Numbered from the stretch's first letter, positions 8,224 through 15,791 are shown. The stretch is 23,761 bases of DNA from DATMXP01 sp964460935 (GCA_964460935.1 CAYWSM010000091.1:1-23761); one strand, 5' to 3'. Numbers and translations are program-made. The notes: generated by a model not told the origin, from the sequence alone.

Positions 8224-8372
8224 TAGAGGGTTTTGCGAGATGACGATGTCTGAGAATGACAGAGGATGGTAAGGCGCAGGGACGAGAGAATCAACCGGAA
8301 GTATGCCTGAGAGAACCTATCTGACCATCGGTCGGCGGAAAAAGAGTGCATGTACTTTGGTGCTAACTGCAA

Positions 8373-8390
8373 TGTGATCGCTTTATCACA
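8373..8390. promoter_or_regulatory. Palindromic operator candidate between the kinase and comM
   Basis: TGTGAT and ATCACA are perfect inverted arms separated by six bases. The half-site TGTGA is that of Crp/Fnr-family regulators, though the two TGTGA/TCACA halves are eight rather than the usual six bases apart. It lies 150 bases upstream of the kinase ATG and 77 bases upstream of the comM ATG, where a regulator could affect either. Confidence 0.45.
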
Positions 8391-8467
8391 GTGGGTTGTG
8401 GTGCTGAACACATCGCGGAGGCGCAAAGCGAACTAGACTGCCATGCCGTTAAATTCGGCTACCAGAG

Positions 8468-10015
8468 ATGCTTTACAAGACCCTGAGTGCAGCAGTCTAT
8501 GGAATCGACGCCAGCCTGATCGAGGTGGAAGTCGATATTTCCGGAATCACACAAAAAGAAGATCAGTTCTTCACGGTCGGCTTGCCTGACACCGCCGTCA
8601 AAGAGAGCCGGCAGCGAGTCAAGTCGGCGTTAAAGAACTGCGGCTACGACATTCCACCGTCGAAAATTACCATCAATCTGGCGCCTGCGGACCTGAAGAA
8701 AGAGGGGTCCGGGTTCGATCTGCCAATGGCGTTAGGGATTGTGGGGGCGTATGGCGGGCTGACGAAGTCTGATGTGACTGACTTTTTGCTGGTCGGGGAG
8801 CTATCGCTGGATGGAAGCGTGCGCCCGGTGCGCGGAGCACTGCCGATCGCAGTGGCGGCCCGGGCGAACAAGGTAAAGAACCTGATCGTCCCCGAGGCGA
8901 ATGCGAATGAAGCAGCGGTGGTGAGCGGCATCAATGTGTTGCCGGTGAAATCGATGATGCAAGTTATCAACCTGTTCAACACTGGTAACGGCATCGCGCC
9001 GGTAAAGCTGGATCCGCAGACGATTCTGGAGAAGGTGCAGCACTTCCTGGTGGACTTCAAGGACGTTCGCGGACAGATGACAGCCAAGCGCGCGCTGGAG
9101 GTGGCCTGCGCGGGCGGACATAACATCCTGATGATCGGACCGCCGGGGTCGGGCAAGACAATGCTGGCGAAGAGGATTCCGACGATTCTGCCGCCACTGA
9201 CGTTTGAGGAAGCGTTAGAGACTACGAAGATCCATAGCGTCGCCGGCGTGCTCGATCCGGGGGCGGGATTGGTTGGAACCAGGCCGTACAGGGCGCCGCA
9301 CCATACGATTTCTGACGCGGGATTGATCGGTGGAGGCGCAGTGCCGCGGCCCGGAGAGGTTTCACTAGCGCATCATGGAGTGTTGTTCCTGGATGAGCTG
9401 CCGGAGTTTCCACGAAATGTGCTGGAAGTAATGCGGCAGCCGCTGGAAGATGGGACGGTGTGTATCGCCCGGGCGTCGATGTCCCTAACGTTCCCGGCAC
9501 GATTCATGCTGGCGGCCGCAATGAACCCATGTCCTTGCGGGTACCATAACGATAAGTCGCGCGAATGCCAGTGCACGCCGCCGATGATCCAGAGATATGT
9601 CTCGAAGATCTCTGGGCCATTACTGGATCGAATCGATATCCACATCGATGTTCCGGCGGTGAACTACAAAGAATTGCGTGGTGGCGCGAGCCCGGAGGGA
9701 TCGACGGAAATCCGAGACCGTGTAATTCGAGCACGTGAGGTACAGCTGAATCGGTTCGCGGTTGCGGGTGAAAGAATCTTCAGCAATTCTCAAATGACAT
9801 CGCGACAGATTCGGACCTATTGCGACCTATCCACCGACTGCGAGCGGATGCTGGAACGCGCGATGTTGCAACAGGGACTGAGCGCCAGGGCACACGACCG
9901 GATTCTGAAGGTGGCAAGAACAGTTGCCGATCTCGAGGGGGCAGCTCACATCGAGGCGAAACATATCGCAGAGGCGATTCAGTATCGAACGCTGGATCGG
10001 ACGTACTGGGCATAA
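8468..10015 (+). CDS. comM: YifB/ComM-family Mg-chelatase-like AAA+ ATPase
   Basis: 515 residues, the normal length for ComM/YifB. The N-terminal domain (about 1-170) has the family hallmarks MLYKTLSAAVYGIDA, GLPDTAVKESRQRVKSA and INLAPADLKKEGSGFDLP. The AAA+ core has Walker A GPPGSGKT (about 224-231), Walker B VLFLDELPEF (about 305-314) and an inserted CPCGYHND...CQC cysteine cluster. The C-terminal lid holds RTVADLEGAAHI. ComM is a hexameric helicase that promotes branch migration during integration of transformed DNA; bacteria without known competence also carry it. The ATG at 8468 fits the conserved N-terminus, but only a weak AGAG precedes it. Unlinked to other DNA uptake genes here. Confidence 0.93.
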   Translation: MLYKTLSAAVYGIDASLIEVEVDISGITQKEDQFFTVGLPDTAVKESRQRVKSALKNCGYDIPPSKITINLAPADLKKEGSGFDLPMALGIVGAYGGLTKSDVTDFLLVGELSLDGSVRPVRGALPIAVAARANKVKNLIVPEANANEAAVVSGINVLPVKSMMQVINLFNTGNGIAPVKLDPQTILEKVQHFLVDFKDVRGQMTAKRALEVACAGGHNILMIGPPGSGKTMLAKRIPTILPPLTFEEALETTKIHSVAGVLDPGAGLVGTRPYRAPHHTISDAGLIGGGAVPRPGEVSLAHHGVLFLDELPEFPRNVLEVMRQPLEDGTVCIARASMSLTFPARFMLAAAMNPCPCGYHNDKSRECQCTPPMIQRYVSKISGPLLDRIDIHIDVPAVNYKELRGGASPEGSTEIRDRVIRAREVQLNRFAVAGERIFSNSQMTSRQIRTYCDLSTDCERMLERAMLQQGLSARAHDRILKVARTVADLEGAAHIEAKHIAEAIQYRTLDRTYWA

Positions 10016-10121
10016 CAACTCCAGAAAGGATAACTATAGGCATATCTCACGTTAAGAGGTATGATCCCCAACACCGTAAGGGCTATGCGCCCGCGGATCG
10101 GATGCCTTGGGGAGCATTGAG

Positions 10122-10880
10122 ATGATGAGGGTTGCTGCTGTTTTATTGTCGCTATTTATTGCGTTGTCGGCCTGCGCGCAGTCGGGGCCGTTTGGGTTCG
10201 AGCGGGGGATGACGAAGAGCAAGGTTATCGCGTTGGTGGGTCAGAAGAATGTAGACCCGCGGACGATCAAGGGGGATGTGCTGACCCTGAAGACCGCGCC
10301 GAAGCCGAGTTCCGCGTTCGCAGGGTACGTGCTCATGTTTTCTCCCAAGGACGGTTTGGTGAGAGTGGCTGGAGTAGGACCAGTGATCAGCACCAGGGAT
10401 GATGGGGAGCAGTTGAAATCATCTTACGCTGCTGTGCTTCAGGGGCTGACGCATGACTTTGGGGAGCCCTCAAACAAAACGGATGAATGCAATGGTCCCG
10501 CAATAATGTGCAAACGCGATGACAACTGGATGATGTCGCTGTATGGAAGACAGCGCAAGCTGGAAACCACATGGATGCCGGCTGTTCCAACACAGGCCAT
10601 GCGACAGGCTGGCGTGCACGTAATCAGATTGCAGGTGATGGCGGGAAGCATGAACTCGGGAATGGTTACGTGCGATTTCGAGTTGGAAGGATACGAACAG
10701 TTCGCGAAAAGCCAGAAGGGCGATACGGCTATTCCTGCAAGCGAGAAAAACAAAAAGGATATCACGACCACTCCGGCAGTCGAGAAGGGCGAAAAGGACA
10801 CAGCTACTCCTGCAGGCGAGAAGAGCCAGAAGGACACTCCAACTACTCCAGCAGGCGAGAAAGCGGAAGTCAAACAGTAG
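10122..10880 (+). CDS. Secreted or lipid-anchored protein with repetitive charged tail, unknown function
   Basis: 252 residues from ATG 10122 (GGGAG eight bases upstream); the second ATG, one codon later, is equally possible. The N-terminus MMRVAAVLLSLFIALSACAQS is a signal peptide. LSAC fits a lipobox with cleavage before Cys18, making a lipoprotein, but a type I cut after ACA is also possible. A globular region (about 24-195) with GFERGM and two near-central cysteines (ECNGPAIMC) matches no family I recognise. The tail (about 201-252) is four low-complexity units of the pattern TTPA-EK--KD, rich in Lys, Glu, Thr and Pro, probably disordered. The gene starts about 100 bases after comM and is followed by a hairpin, so it may be transcribed alone or with comM. 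Confidence 0.7.
   Translation: MMRVAAVLLSLFIALSACAQSGPFGFERGMTKSKVIALVGQKNVDPRTIKGDVLTLKTAPKPSSAFAGYVLMFSPKDGLVRVAGVGPVISTRDDGEQLKSSYAAVLQGLTHDFGEPSNKTDECNGPAIMCKRDDNWMMSLYGRQRKLETTWMPAVPTQAMRQAGVHVIRLQVMAGSMNSGMVTCDFELEGYEQFAKSQKGDTAIPASEKNKKDITTTPAVEKGEKDTATPAGEKSQKDTPTTPAGEKAEVKQ
10722..10869 (+). repeat. Four tandem in-frame repeats of 36-39 bases
   Basis: The 3' part of the preceding gene consists of four degenerate units ending in (C)CTGCAGGCGAGAA-like sequence, each encoding about 12-13 residues of the form TTPAGEK-EKD. Unit lengths differ by one codon, suggesting in-frame expansion and contraction by slippage or recombination. Confidence 0.7.
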
Positions 10881-10891
10881 CGATGATCGAT

Positions 10892-10921
10892 AGGTGCCGC
10901 GACATTTGTACTGCGGCACCT
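10892..10921 (+). terminator. Hairpin after the secreted-protein gene
   Basis: AGGTGCCGC and GCGGCACCT form a perfect 9-bp stem with a 12-base loop, starting 12 bases after the stop codon. It is followed by TTGATAACG, not a T-run, so it may be a terminator of reduced efficiency or a 3'-end stabiliser. Confidence 0.5.
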
Positions 10922-10928
10922 TGATAAC

Positions 10929-10942
10929 GTGATCGCCATCAC
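10929..10942. promoter_or_regulatory. Crp/Fnr-type site upstream of the carbamoyl-phosphate cluster
   Basis: GTGA-TCGCCA-TCAC is a perfect inverted repeat with the six-base spacer and core of the Crp consensus TGTGA-N6-TCACA (with outer bases C and A). It lies about 115 bases upstream of the first ATG of the cluster. I did not find a convincing -35/-10 pair in the gap. Functional assignment is inference. Confidence 0.4.
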
Positions 10943-11056
10943 ACCAAGCGGTTTCCATCACCCCAATCAGGCCAAATTCTCACCCCATCTGGTGACCATT
11001 CTCACTGCCCGTGTGCCCGGGCGGCGGGAGCATAGACCTTTGATGTAGGAGGGTTT

Positions 11057-12394
11057 ATGAAGAAGGTTGTGATCCTCGGCGCAGCCGGGCGTGATTTCCA
11101 TAACTTCAACGTTATGTTCCGGAACAATCCGGATTACCGCGTAGTGGCCTTTACCGCCACGCAGATCCCCGACATTGCGGGACGGCGGTATCCGGCGGCA
11201 TTGGCGGGACCGTGGTATCCGGAGGGGATCCCAATCATCGAGGAAGATCTGGTTGAGGCGGTGATCAAGAAAGAAGGCGTCGAACGCGCCGTCTTTTCCT
11301 ACAGCGATGTTTCCTATGCCAATCTGATGCACCTTGGGTCGCGTGTGCTGGCAGCAGGGGCGGACTTCTGGCTCCCTGGAAGGCAGACGGAATTGAAGAG
11401 CGAAGTACCGGTGGTCTCGATCTGTGCCGTGAGGACAGGCTGCGGCAAGAGCCCGGTATCGCGGCGAGTTGCGGAAGACCTGCGCGCCCTTGGTTGGAAG
11501 CCTGTCGTGATTCGCCATCCGATGCCCTATGGCGACTTGGCGAAGCAGGCCGTTCAGCGGTTCGCGACCTTGAAGGACCTGCATAAGCACGAATGCACGA
11601 TCGAGGAATGTGAAGAATACGAGCCGCACATCACAAAAGGCTCAGTGGTGTTTGCCGGCGTGGATTACGAGGCAATTCTGCGTGAAGCGGAGAAGGAAGG
11701 CGACATCATTCTGTGGGACGGCGGCAATAACGATACGCCGTTCTACAAGCCTGATCTGGAAATCGTGGTCGCGGACCCGCATCGTCCGGGGCACGAGCTC
11801 GGTTACTACCCCGGCGAGGTGAACTTCCGGCGTGCGCAGGTGATCATCATCAACAAGGTCGATACGGCGGACATGAAGTCCGTCGACATCGTGCGCAAGA
11901 ACATCAAGCTTGCGAATCCGTCGGCGACGGTTGTTGAAGCGGCCTGCCGCGTGAACGTGACGAATCCTGCATTGATCAAGGGAAGGAACGTACTGGTGGT
12001 CGAGGACGGCCCGACACTCACACACGGCGAGATGCCATATGGTGCGGGCGTTGTGGCGGCACGGCAGTGCGGCGCTGCGGACCGTGTTGATCCACGGGCA
12101 ACGGCAGTTGGATCGATTCGCAAAACATTCGAGAAGTATCCGCACATTGACCGCATCCTGCCGGCAATGGGCTACAACGAGGCGCAACGGCGCGAACTGG
12201 AAGAGACGATCAACCGGACGCCATGCGATGTGGTGGTGGTCGCGACGCCGATCGATCTCGGCCGGGTACTAAAGCTGAACAAGCCTTCGGTGCGCGTCGG
12301 CTACGAAATCGAGGAGATCACGAAGCCATCGCTGCTTGACCTTCTCACCGAGTTCTCGAACAAGATGCAGGAGAAGAAGCCCGTGCTGGCTTAG
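11057..12394 (+). CDS. COG2403-type predicted GTPase / cyclic 2,3-diphosphoglycerate synthetase-like protein
   Basis: 445 residues; TAGGAGGG lies a few bases before the ATG. Residues 1-115 form a Rossmann-like N-terminal domain (VVILGAAGRDFHNF). A P-loop follows in the deviant dethiobiotin-synthetase style, AVRTGCGKS (124-132), then WDGGNNDTPF (220-229) and NKVDTAD (266-272), an NKxD guanine-specificity motif. Length and motifs match the family of archaeal cyclic 2,3-diphosphoglycerate synthetase, which in bacteria is annotated as a predicted GTPase without proven reaction. It is the first gene of the cluster, nine bases before argF, so a role linked to carbamoyl phosphate or arginine metabolism is likelier here than osmolyte synthesis; that is inference from position. 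Cytoplasmic, no signal peptide. Confidence 0.75.
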   Translation: MKKVVILGAAGRDFHNFNVMFRNNPDYRVVAFTATQIPDIAGRRYPAALAGPWYPEGIPIIEEDLVEAVIKKEGVERAVFSYSDVSYANLMHLGSRVLAAGADFWLPGRQTELKSEVPVVSICAVRTGCGKSPVSRRVAEDLRALGWKPVVIRHPMPYGDLAKQAVQRFATLKDLHKHECTIEECEEYEPHITKGSVVFAGVDYEAILREAEKEGDIILWDGGNNDTPFYKPDLEIVVADPHRPGHELGYYPGEVNFRRAQVIIINKVDTADMKSVDIVRKNIKLANPSATVVEAACRVNVTNPALIKGRNVLVVEDGPTLTHGEMPYGAGVVAARQCGAADRVDPRATAVGSIRKTFEKYPHIDRILPAMGYNEAQRRELEETINRTPCDVVVVATPIDLGRVLKLNKPSVRVGYEIEEITKPSLLDLLTEFSNKMQEKKPVLA

Positions 12395-12403
12395 GAGGAT
12401 GCA

Positions 12404-13360
12404 ATGAAAGACTTTCTGTCGATTCGTGATTTCACACCGGCGGAAATTAAGCACCTACTCGACCTTGCCGTGCGAGTGAAATTGCATCCCGAGAAGTACA
12501 CGGAAACGCTGAAGGGCAAAACCCTGGCGTTGATCTTCGAAAAACCGTCACTACGTACGAGAGTGACGTTTGACGTGGGAAGCCACCAATTGGGCGGCTT
12601 TTCGCTTTACCTCTCGCCGGCCGAAATCAACTTGGGCAAGCGCGAGTCGGTCTACGACGTCGCGAAGAACCTGGAGCGCATGGTGCAGGGAATCATGATC
12701 CGCACATTTGCACACCGGATCGTCGAGGAAATGGCGGAATACGCCAGTGTACCGGTGATCAATGGATTGACGGACTACAGCCATCCTTGCCAAGCCATGG
12801 CGGACTTCCTGACGATGCTGGAAATCAAGGGAAAGATCGCTGGATTGAAGGTCGCTTACGTGGGCGATGGCAACAACGTGGCGCATTCTCTGATGTTTAC
12901 CGGGGCGCAGTTGGGTGCGCACGTGTGGGTAGCAACGCCCCCGGGATATGAACCCAAGCCGGATGCCAATGCCTGGGCTAAAGAACGGGGTGGGCGCACG
13001 GGTGCCACCTGCGTGATCACAAACGACCCTATCGAGGCCGTAACGGGAGCGGACGTGGTGTACACCGATGTGTGGGCGTCAATGGGGCAGGAAGACGAAG
13101 CCGAATCGAGAAAAAGGATATTTAGCCCGTATCAGGTGAACGCCGAATTAATGGCACATGCTGACGAGAACGCGATTTTCATGCACTGCCTGCCAGCGCA
13201 TAGAGGGGATGAAGTAACGGATGAAGTCATAGATTCTCGGCACTCTGTTGTCTTCCAGGAGGCGGAGAATCGGCTGCATGCGCAGAAGGCGATTTTGATG
13301 GAGTGCATGAAGGAGGTACACATCGGCTATGCGGTGAAGTCGACCATGCTGCACGCATGA
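12404..13360 (+). CDS. argF: Ornithine carbamoyltransferase
   Basis: 318 residues; AGGAGG lies six bases before the ATG, nine bases after the upstream stop. Carbamoyl-phosphate motif is SLRTR (49-53; Leu at the second place of the usual STRTR), then HPCQ (127-130). Ornithine-side motifs are DGNNV (155-159), DVWASMG (222-228, the SMG loop) and HCLPAHRG (261-268). These mark a true OTC rather than an acetyl- or succinyl-ornithine enzyme, as far as motifs can tell. It interconverts ornithine plus carbamoyl phosphate with citrulline plus phosphate. With carbamate kinase and ornithine aminotransferase downstream, the catabolic direction (arcB role) is plausible; no arginine deiminase or argininosuccinate genes are in the window, so a biosynthetic role is not excluded. 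Confidence 0.92.
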   Translation: MKDFLSIRDFTPAEIKHLLDLAVRVKLHPEKYTETLKGKTLALIFEKPSLRTRVTFDVGSHQLGGFSLYLSPAEINLGKRESVYDVAKNLERMVQGIMIRTFAHRIVEEMAEYASVPVINGLTDYSHPCQAMADFLTMLEIKGKIAGLKVAYVGDGNNVAHSLMFTGAQLGAHVWVATPPGYEPKPDANAWAKERGGRTGATCVITNDPIEAVTGADVVYTDVWASMGQEDEAESRKRIFSPYQVNAELMAHADENAIFMHCLPAHRGDEVTDEVIDSRHSVVFQEAENRLHAQKAILMECMKEVHIGYAVKSTMLHA

Positions 13361-13361
13361 G

Positions 13362-13393
13362 AAGGGGATAGGAGATGGGGGATAGGGGATAGG
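13362..13393. repeat. G-rich GGGGATAGG repeat, left flank of the four-helix cassette
   Basis: Starts one base after the argF stop codon and consists of iterated GGGGATAGG-like units. A related sequence in inverted orientation lies at 13766-13799 on the other side of the four-helix gene, and a third, direct copy at 17007-17047. Runs of four or five G separated by ATA could form a G-quadruplex in the transcript. Confidence 0.7.
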
Positions 13394-13398
13394 AAACA

Positions 13399-13791
13399 AT
13401 GGGCGGACACGAGAGCTTGATTGTGTGGAAGAAAGCAATGGAGTTCACAAGAGATGTTTATCGTGCCACGGAGAGATTTCCGCAGCGCGAACTCTATTGT
13501 CTGGCCAAGCAACTGAGACGTGCAGCAGTATCTGTGCCTAGCAACATCGCAGAGGGCTATGGAAGAAACTCTCGAAACGAACTGCACCAGTTTATTGGGA
13601 TCGCTCGCGGTTCATTAGCAGAGGTGGAAACTCAGATCGAATTGGCCCGAATGCTGGGGTATCTGGAGGATTCAGCAACACAATCATTGCTGCGAGATGC
13701 TGGAGAAATTGGTCGCATGCTCACCGGTTTACGCGAATGGTCGTCAAAGAACAAGCGATCAGATTCCCATCCCCTATCCCCTAGCTACTAG
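13399..13791 (+). CDS. Four-helix-bundle protein (S23 / 23S rRNA intervening-sequence protein family)
   Basis: 130 residues, mostly helical. SVPSNIAEGYGR (about 50-61) followed by RNELHQFIGIARGSLAEVETQ is the signature of the family TIGR02436/PF05635, named after proteins encoded in intervening sequences of some 23S rRNA genes. Members form homopentamers and their function is unknown; some accompany diversity-generating retroelements, but no reverse transcriptase or variable repeat is seen here. The gene sits between argF and arcC in the same direction, embedded in inverted G-rich repeats; its last residues (SHPLSPSY) and stop codon are encoded by the right repeat. That suggests insertion as a cassette rather than a functional part of the pathway. 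AGGAAACA precedes the ATG as a ribosome site. Confidence 0.88.
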   Translation: MGGHESLIVWKKAMEFTRDVYRATERFPQRELYCLAKQLRRAAVSVPSNIAEGYGRNSRNELHQFIGIARGSLAEVETQIELARMLGYLEDSATQSLLRDAGEIGRMLTGLREWSSKNKRSDSHPLSPSY

Positions 13792-13799
13792 CCCCTTCT
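13766..13799. repeat. C-rich inverted copy of the GGGGATAGG repeat, right flank of the cassette
   Basis: The reverse complement contains GGGGATAGGGGATGGG and GCTAGGGG, resembling the left flank and especially the copy after rocD. It supplies the 3' codons and stop of the four-helix gene and ends four bases before the arcC ATG, which has no Shine-Dalgarno sequence as a result. Confidence 0.65.
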
Positions 13800-13802
13800 T
13801 TT

Positions 13803-14789
13803 ATGAAAACGATACTCATCGCGATTGGCGGAAACTCCCTCATACGGTCGGGAGAAAAGGGGACCGTTGCGGAGCAGGCTGCCAATGCAAGGCGAACAGC
13901 AGCGGCAATCGTTGGGCTGATACGAGACGGATATCGGTTGGTGATCACGCACGGAAACGGTCCGCAAGTAGGGGCGGATCTGTTGCGGTCGGAACGAGCG
14001 ATTGACCAGGTCCCCGGATTGCCTTTGGACGTGTGTGGGGCGGCGACACAAGGGGAAATTGGGTATCTGCTGGTGCAGGCATTGCGATCGGAGCTTGCCC
14101 ATGCCGGATTGATCGTGCCTGTGGTATCGGTTGTAACTCAATCGATAGTTTCGCAGGACGATCCAGCAATGCAGCATCCAACCAAACCGATTGGGCCGTT
14201 CTACTCTCGGGCGGATGCGGAGGAACGCCGGAGGGCGCTGGGATGGGCCATTGTCGAAGATGCGGCCCGCGGTTACCGGCGGGTAGTTCCTTCACCTGAT
14301 CCCACGGAGATCGTCGAGCAGGAAGTCATTCGGTACTTAGTGAACGATGGTGTTCTGGTAATCGCGTGTGGAGGGGGTGGCATCCCAGTGGTCGAGGAAG
14401 ACGGAGACCTGTGCGGTGTGGAAGCGGTGATCGACAAAGATCGCGCCTCGGCACTTTTGGCGTCCGAACTGGGCGTCGATGTTTTTGCGATCTCCACCGA
14501 CGCGGATTTCGTCTACCTCAATTACAAGAAACCGACGCAGACGCCGCTTCGACGAATTTCGGCGGCCGAGATTGAAGCACATTTGCAGGCGGGACAGTTT
14601 CCGCCAGGAAACATGGGACCGAAAGTCGAATCAGCTCTCCGTTTCTTAAAGTCCGGCGGCAAAGAGGTGATCATCACATCATTTGAGCACCTGCTCGATG
14701 CGGTGCGTGGTACGGCGGGAACCCACATCCTGCCAGATGAATCGACGGAACAGAAGCGGAAAGCAGAAGAGGTGGCAGTACATGTCTAG
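13803..14789 (+). CDS. arcC: Carbamate kinase
   Basis: 328 residues, slightly longer than the usual 310-315. Family motifs are AIGGNSLI (7-14), THGNGPQVG (49-57), GPFYS (131-135), ACGGGGIPV (188-196), DKDRASALLA (211-220) and STDADFVYLN (231-240). The enzyme transfers phosphate from carbamoyl phosphate to ADP, giving ATP, CO2 and ammonia; in the arginine deiminase pathway this is the energy-yielding last step. Here it can drain carbamoyl phosphate made by the two neighbouring carbamoyltransferases working in reverse. There is no visible ribosome site: CCCCTTCTTTT precedes the ATG, so translation may depend on coupling to the four-helix gene 11 bases upstream. It overlaps the next gene by eight bases. 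Confidence 0.93.
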   Translation: MKTILIAIGGNSLIRSGEKGTVAEQAANARRTAAAIVGLIRDGYRLVITHGNGPQVGADLLRSERAIDQVPGLPLDVCGAATQGEIGYLLVQALRSELAHAGLIVPVVSVVTQSIVSQDDPAMQHPTKPIGPFYSRADAEERRRALGWAIVEDAARGYRRVVPSPDPTEIVEQEVIRYLVNDGVLVIACGGGGIPVVEEDGDLCGVEAVIDKDRASALLASELGVDVFAISTDADFVYLNYKKPTQTPLRRISAAEIEAHLQAGQFPPGNMGPKVESALRFLKSGGKEVIITSFEHLLDAVRGTAGTHILPDESTEQKRKAEEVAVHV

Positions 14790-15732
14790 CGTGATCAGCG
14801 CTCCCCCGGTCGCAACTGGTACAAAGTTGCGGCACGTCGTCGAATCACAACAGTTCACGGTTCCGATGCTGATGGAGCTTTTTGACCGTACGCGGCAGAT
14901 GGAGCGCATCGTGATGCGAGGCGGCACGCTCGATTACCAGAGCCGCATTCTCGCGTCGTTGTTCTATGAGCCCTCAACGCGCACACGCTTTTCGTTTGAA
15001 GCGGCGATGTACCGGTTGGGCGGCAGCGTGCTGTCGACGGAGCATGCGCGAGCGTTTTCCTCCGAGGTCGAGGGAGAACAAGTCGAAGATTCGATCCGCA
15101 TCATCGGCGAGTATGCCGACGTAATCGTGATTCGTTACCACGAAGAGGGCGGAGCCAAGCGAGCAGCACAGGTATCGCCGGTTCCGGTGATCAATGCGGG
15201 AGACGGTAATGGTGGGCAGCATCCGACGCAGGCACTGCTGGACCTGTATACGATCTATCGCGAACGGCCATTGGATGGGTTGAGCATCGCGTTCATTGGA
15301 GAGTTGGACAAGGGACGTACAGCGCGGTCGCTGGCCTATCTATTGGCGAAGTTCGAGCGGGTAAAGATCTACTTTGTAGCTCCACCTGAACTTCAGATCA
15401 AGTCGGACATTCTCGAGTATCTCGATCGGCACGGAGTGCAGTACGAGTTGGAATCCGACCTGAACCGCGTGATTGGGCGAGTTGACGTTGTGTATCAGAC
15501 GCGCATTCGTCCGGATGGAATGGATTCACTTGTGCGTTACAAGTACGCGATCGACTCTAGCGTGCTGCACAGGATGCGGTCGGACGCGCTTATCCTGCAT
15601 CCATTGCCACGGACCGTCGAATTGGACAAGACAGTGGATGACGATCCGAGAGCGTTGTACTTCAGGCAGGCGAAAAATGGGCTGTACGTGAGAATGGCGC
15701 TGCTAACGCTGCTATTGGATAAGGATTTGTAG
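14782..15732 (+). CDS. Aspartate carbamoyltransferase-like protein with altered substrate-site residues
   Basis: 316 residues from ATG 14782, with GAGGTG seven bases upstream inside arcC; the upstream in-frame ATG would run antiframe through arcC and is rejected. Carbamoyl-phosphate residues are kept: STRTR (65-69), Arg118, HPTQ (147-150), HPLPR (273-277). By alignment to E. coli PyrB, Arg167 and Arg229 are kept (Arg179, Arg241). However, Lys84 of the mobile loop, which reaches into the neighbouring active site, is Glu97 here (SSEVEGE against the usual KGE), and Gln231 is Arg243. Both normally contact aspartate. The rest resembles the plant/bacterial stand-alone type (VINAGDG, RSLAYLLAKF). 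It is either a divergent PyrB or a carbamoyltransferase with another acceptor; no pyrimidine gene is nearby. Cytoplasmic trimer expected. Confidence 0.85.
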   Translation: MSSVISAPPVATGTKLRHVVESQQFTVPMLMELFDRTRQMERIVMRGGTLDYQSRILASLFYEPSTRTRFSFEAAMYRLGGSVLSTEHARAFSSEVEGEQVEDSIRIIGEYADVIVIRYHEEGGAKRAAQVSPVPVINAGDGNGGQHPTQALLDLYTIYRERPLDGLSIAFIGELDKGRTARSLAYLLAKFERVKIYFVAPPELQIKSDILEYLDRHGVQYELESDLNRVIGRVDVVYQTRIRPDGMDSLVRYKYAIDSSVLHRMRSDALILHPLPRTVELDKTVDDDPRALYFRQAKNGLYVRMALLTLLLDKDL

Positions 15733-15740
15733 GAGTCAGG

Positions 15741-15764
15741 AACGCTGCTGCGGCTGCGTTTTTT
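15741..15764 (+). terminator. Intrinsic terminator or attenuator between the ATCase-like gene and rocD
   Basis: AACGC and GCGTT arms, with further GC pairs inside, are followed by TTTTTT. It begins eight bases after the stop codon and ends 27 bases before the rocD ATG. The stem is short, so partial termination is likely; it may lower rocD expression relative to the upstream genes or separate the units. Confidence 0.5.
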
Positions 15765-15791
15765 AGTTTGGATTTGCAGAAACGAGGACTT

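Noticed and set aside
10439..10942. Minus-strand ORFs of 163-167 codons with repeated hydrophobic units
   Set aside because: They are mirror frames of the tandem-repeat tail of the secreted protein; the repeats in DNA create repeats in every frame.
11057..12394. A link between the diphosphoglycerate-synthetase-like protein and a 3-phosphoglycerate form of F420 made by the nearby cof operon
   Set aside because: The two loci are 6 kb apart on opposite strands with unrelated genes between; nothing in the sequence connects them.
13399..13791. Diversity-generating retroelement accessory protein
   Set aside because: The four-helix family can occur in such elements, but no reverse transcriptase, template repeat or variable-region gene is present in the window.
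13362..13799. CRISPR-like or insertion-sequence interpretation of the GGGGATAGG repeats
   Set aside because: The units are contiguous, low-complexity and without spacers, and no transposase or target-site duplication could be identified by eye.
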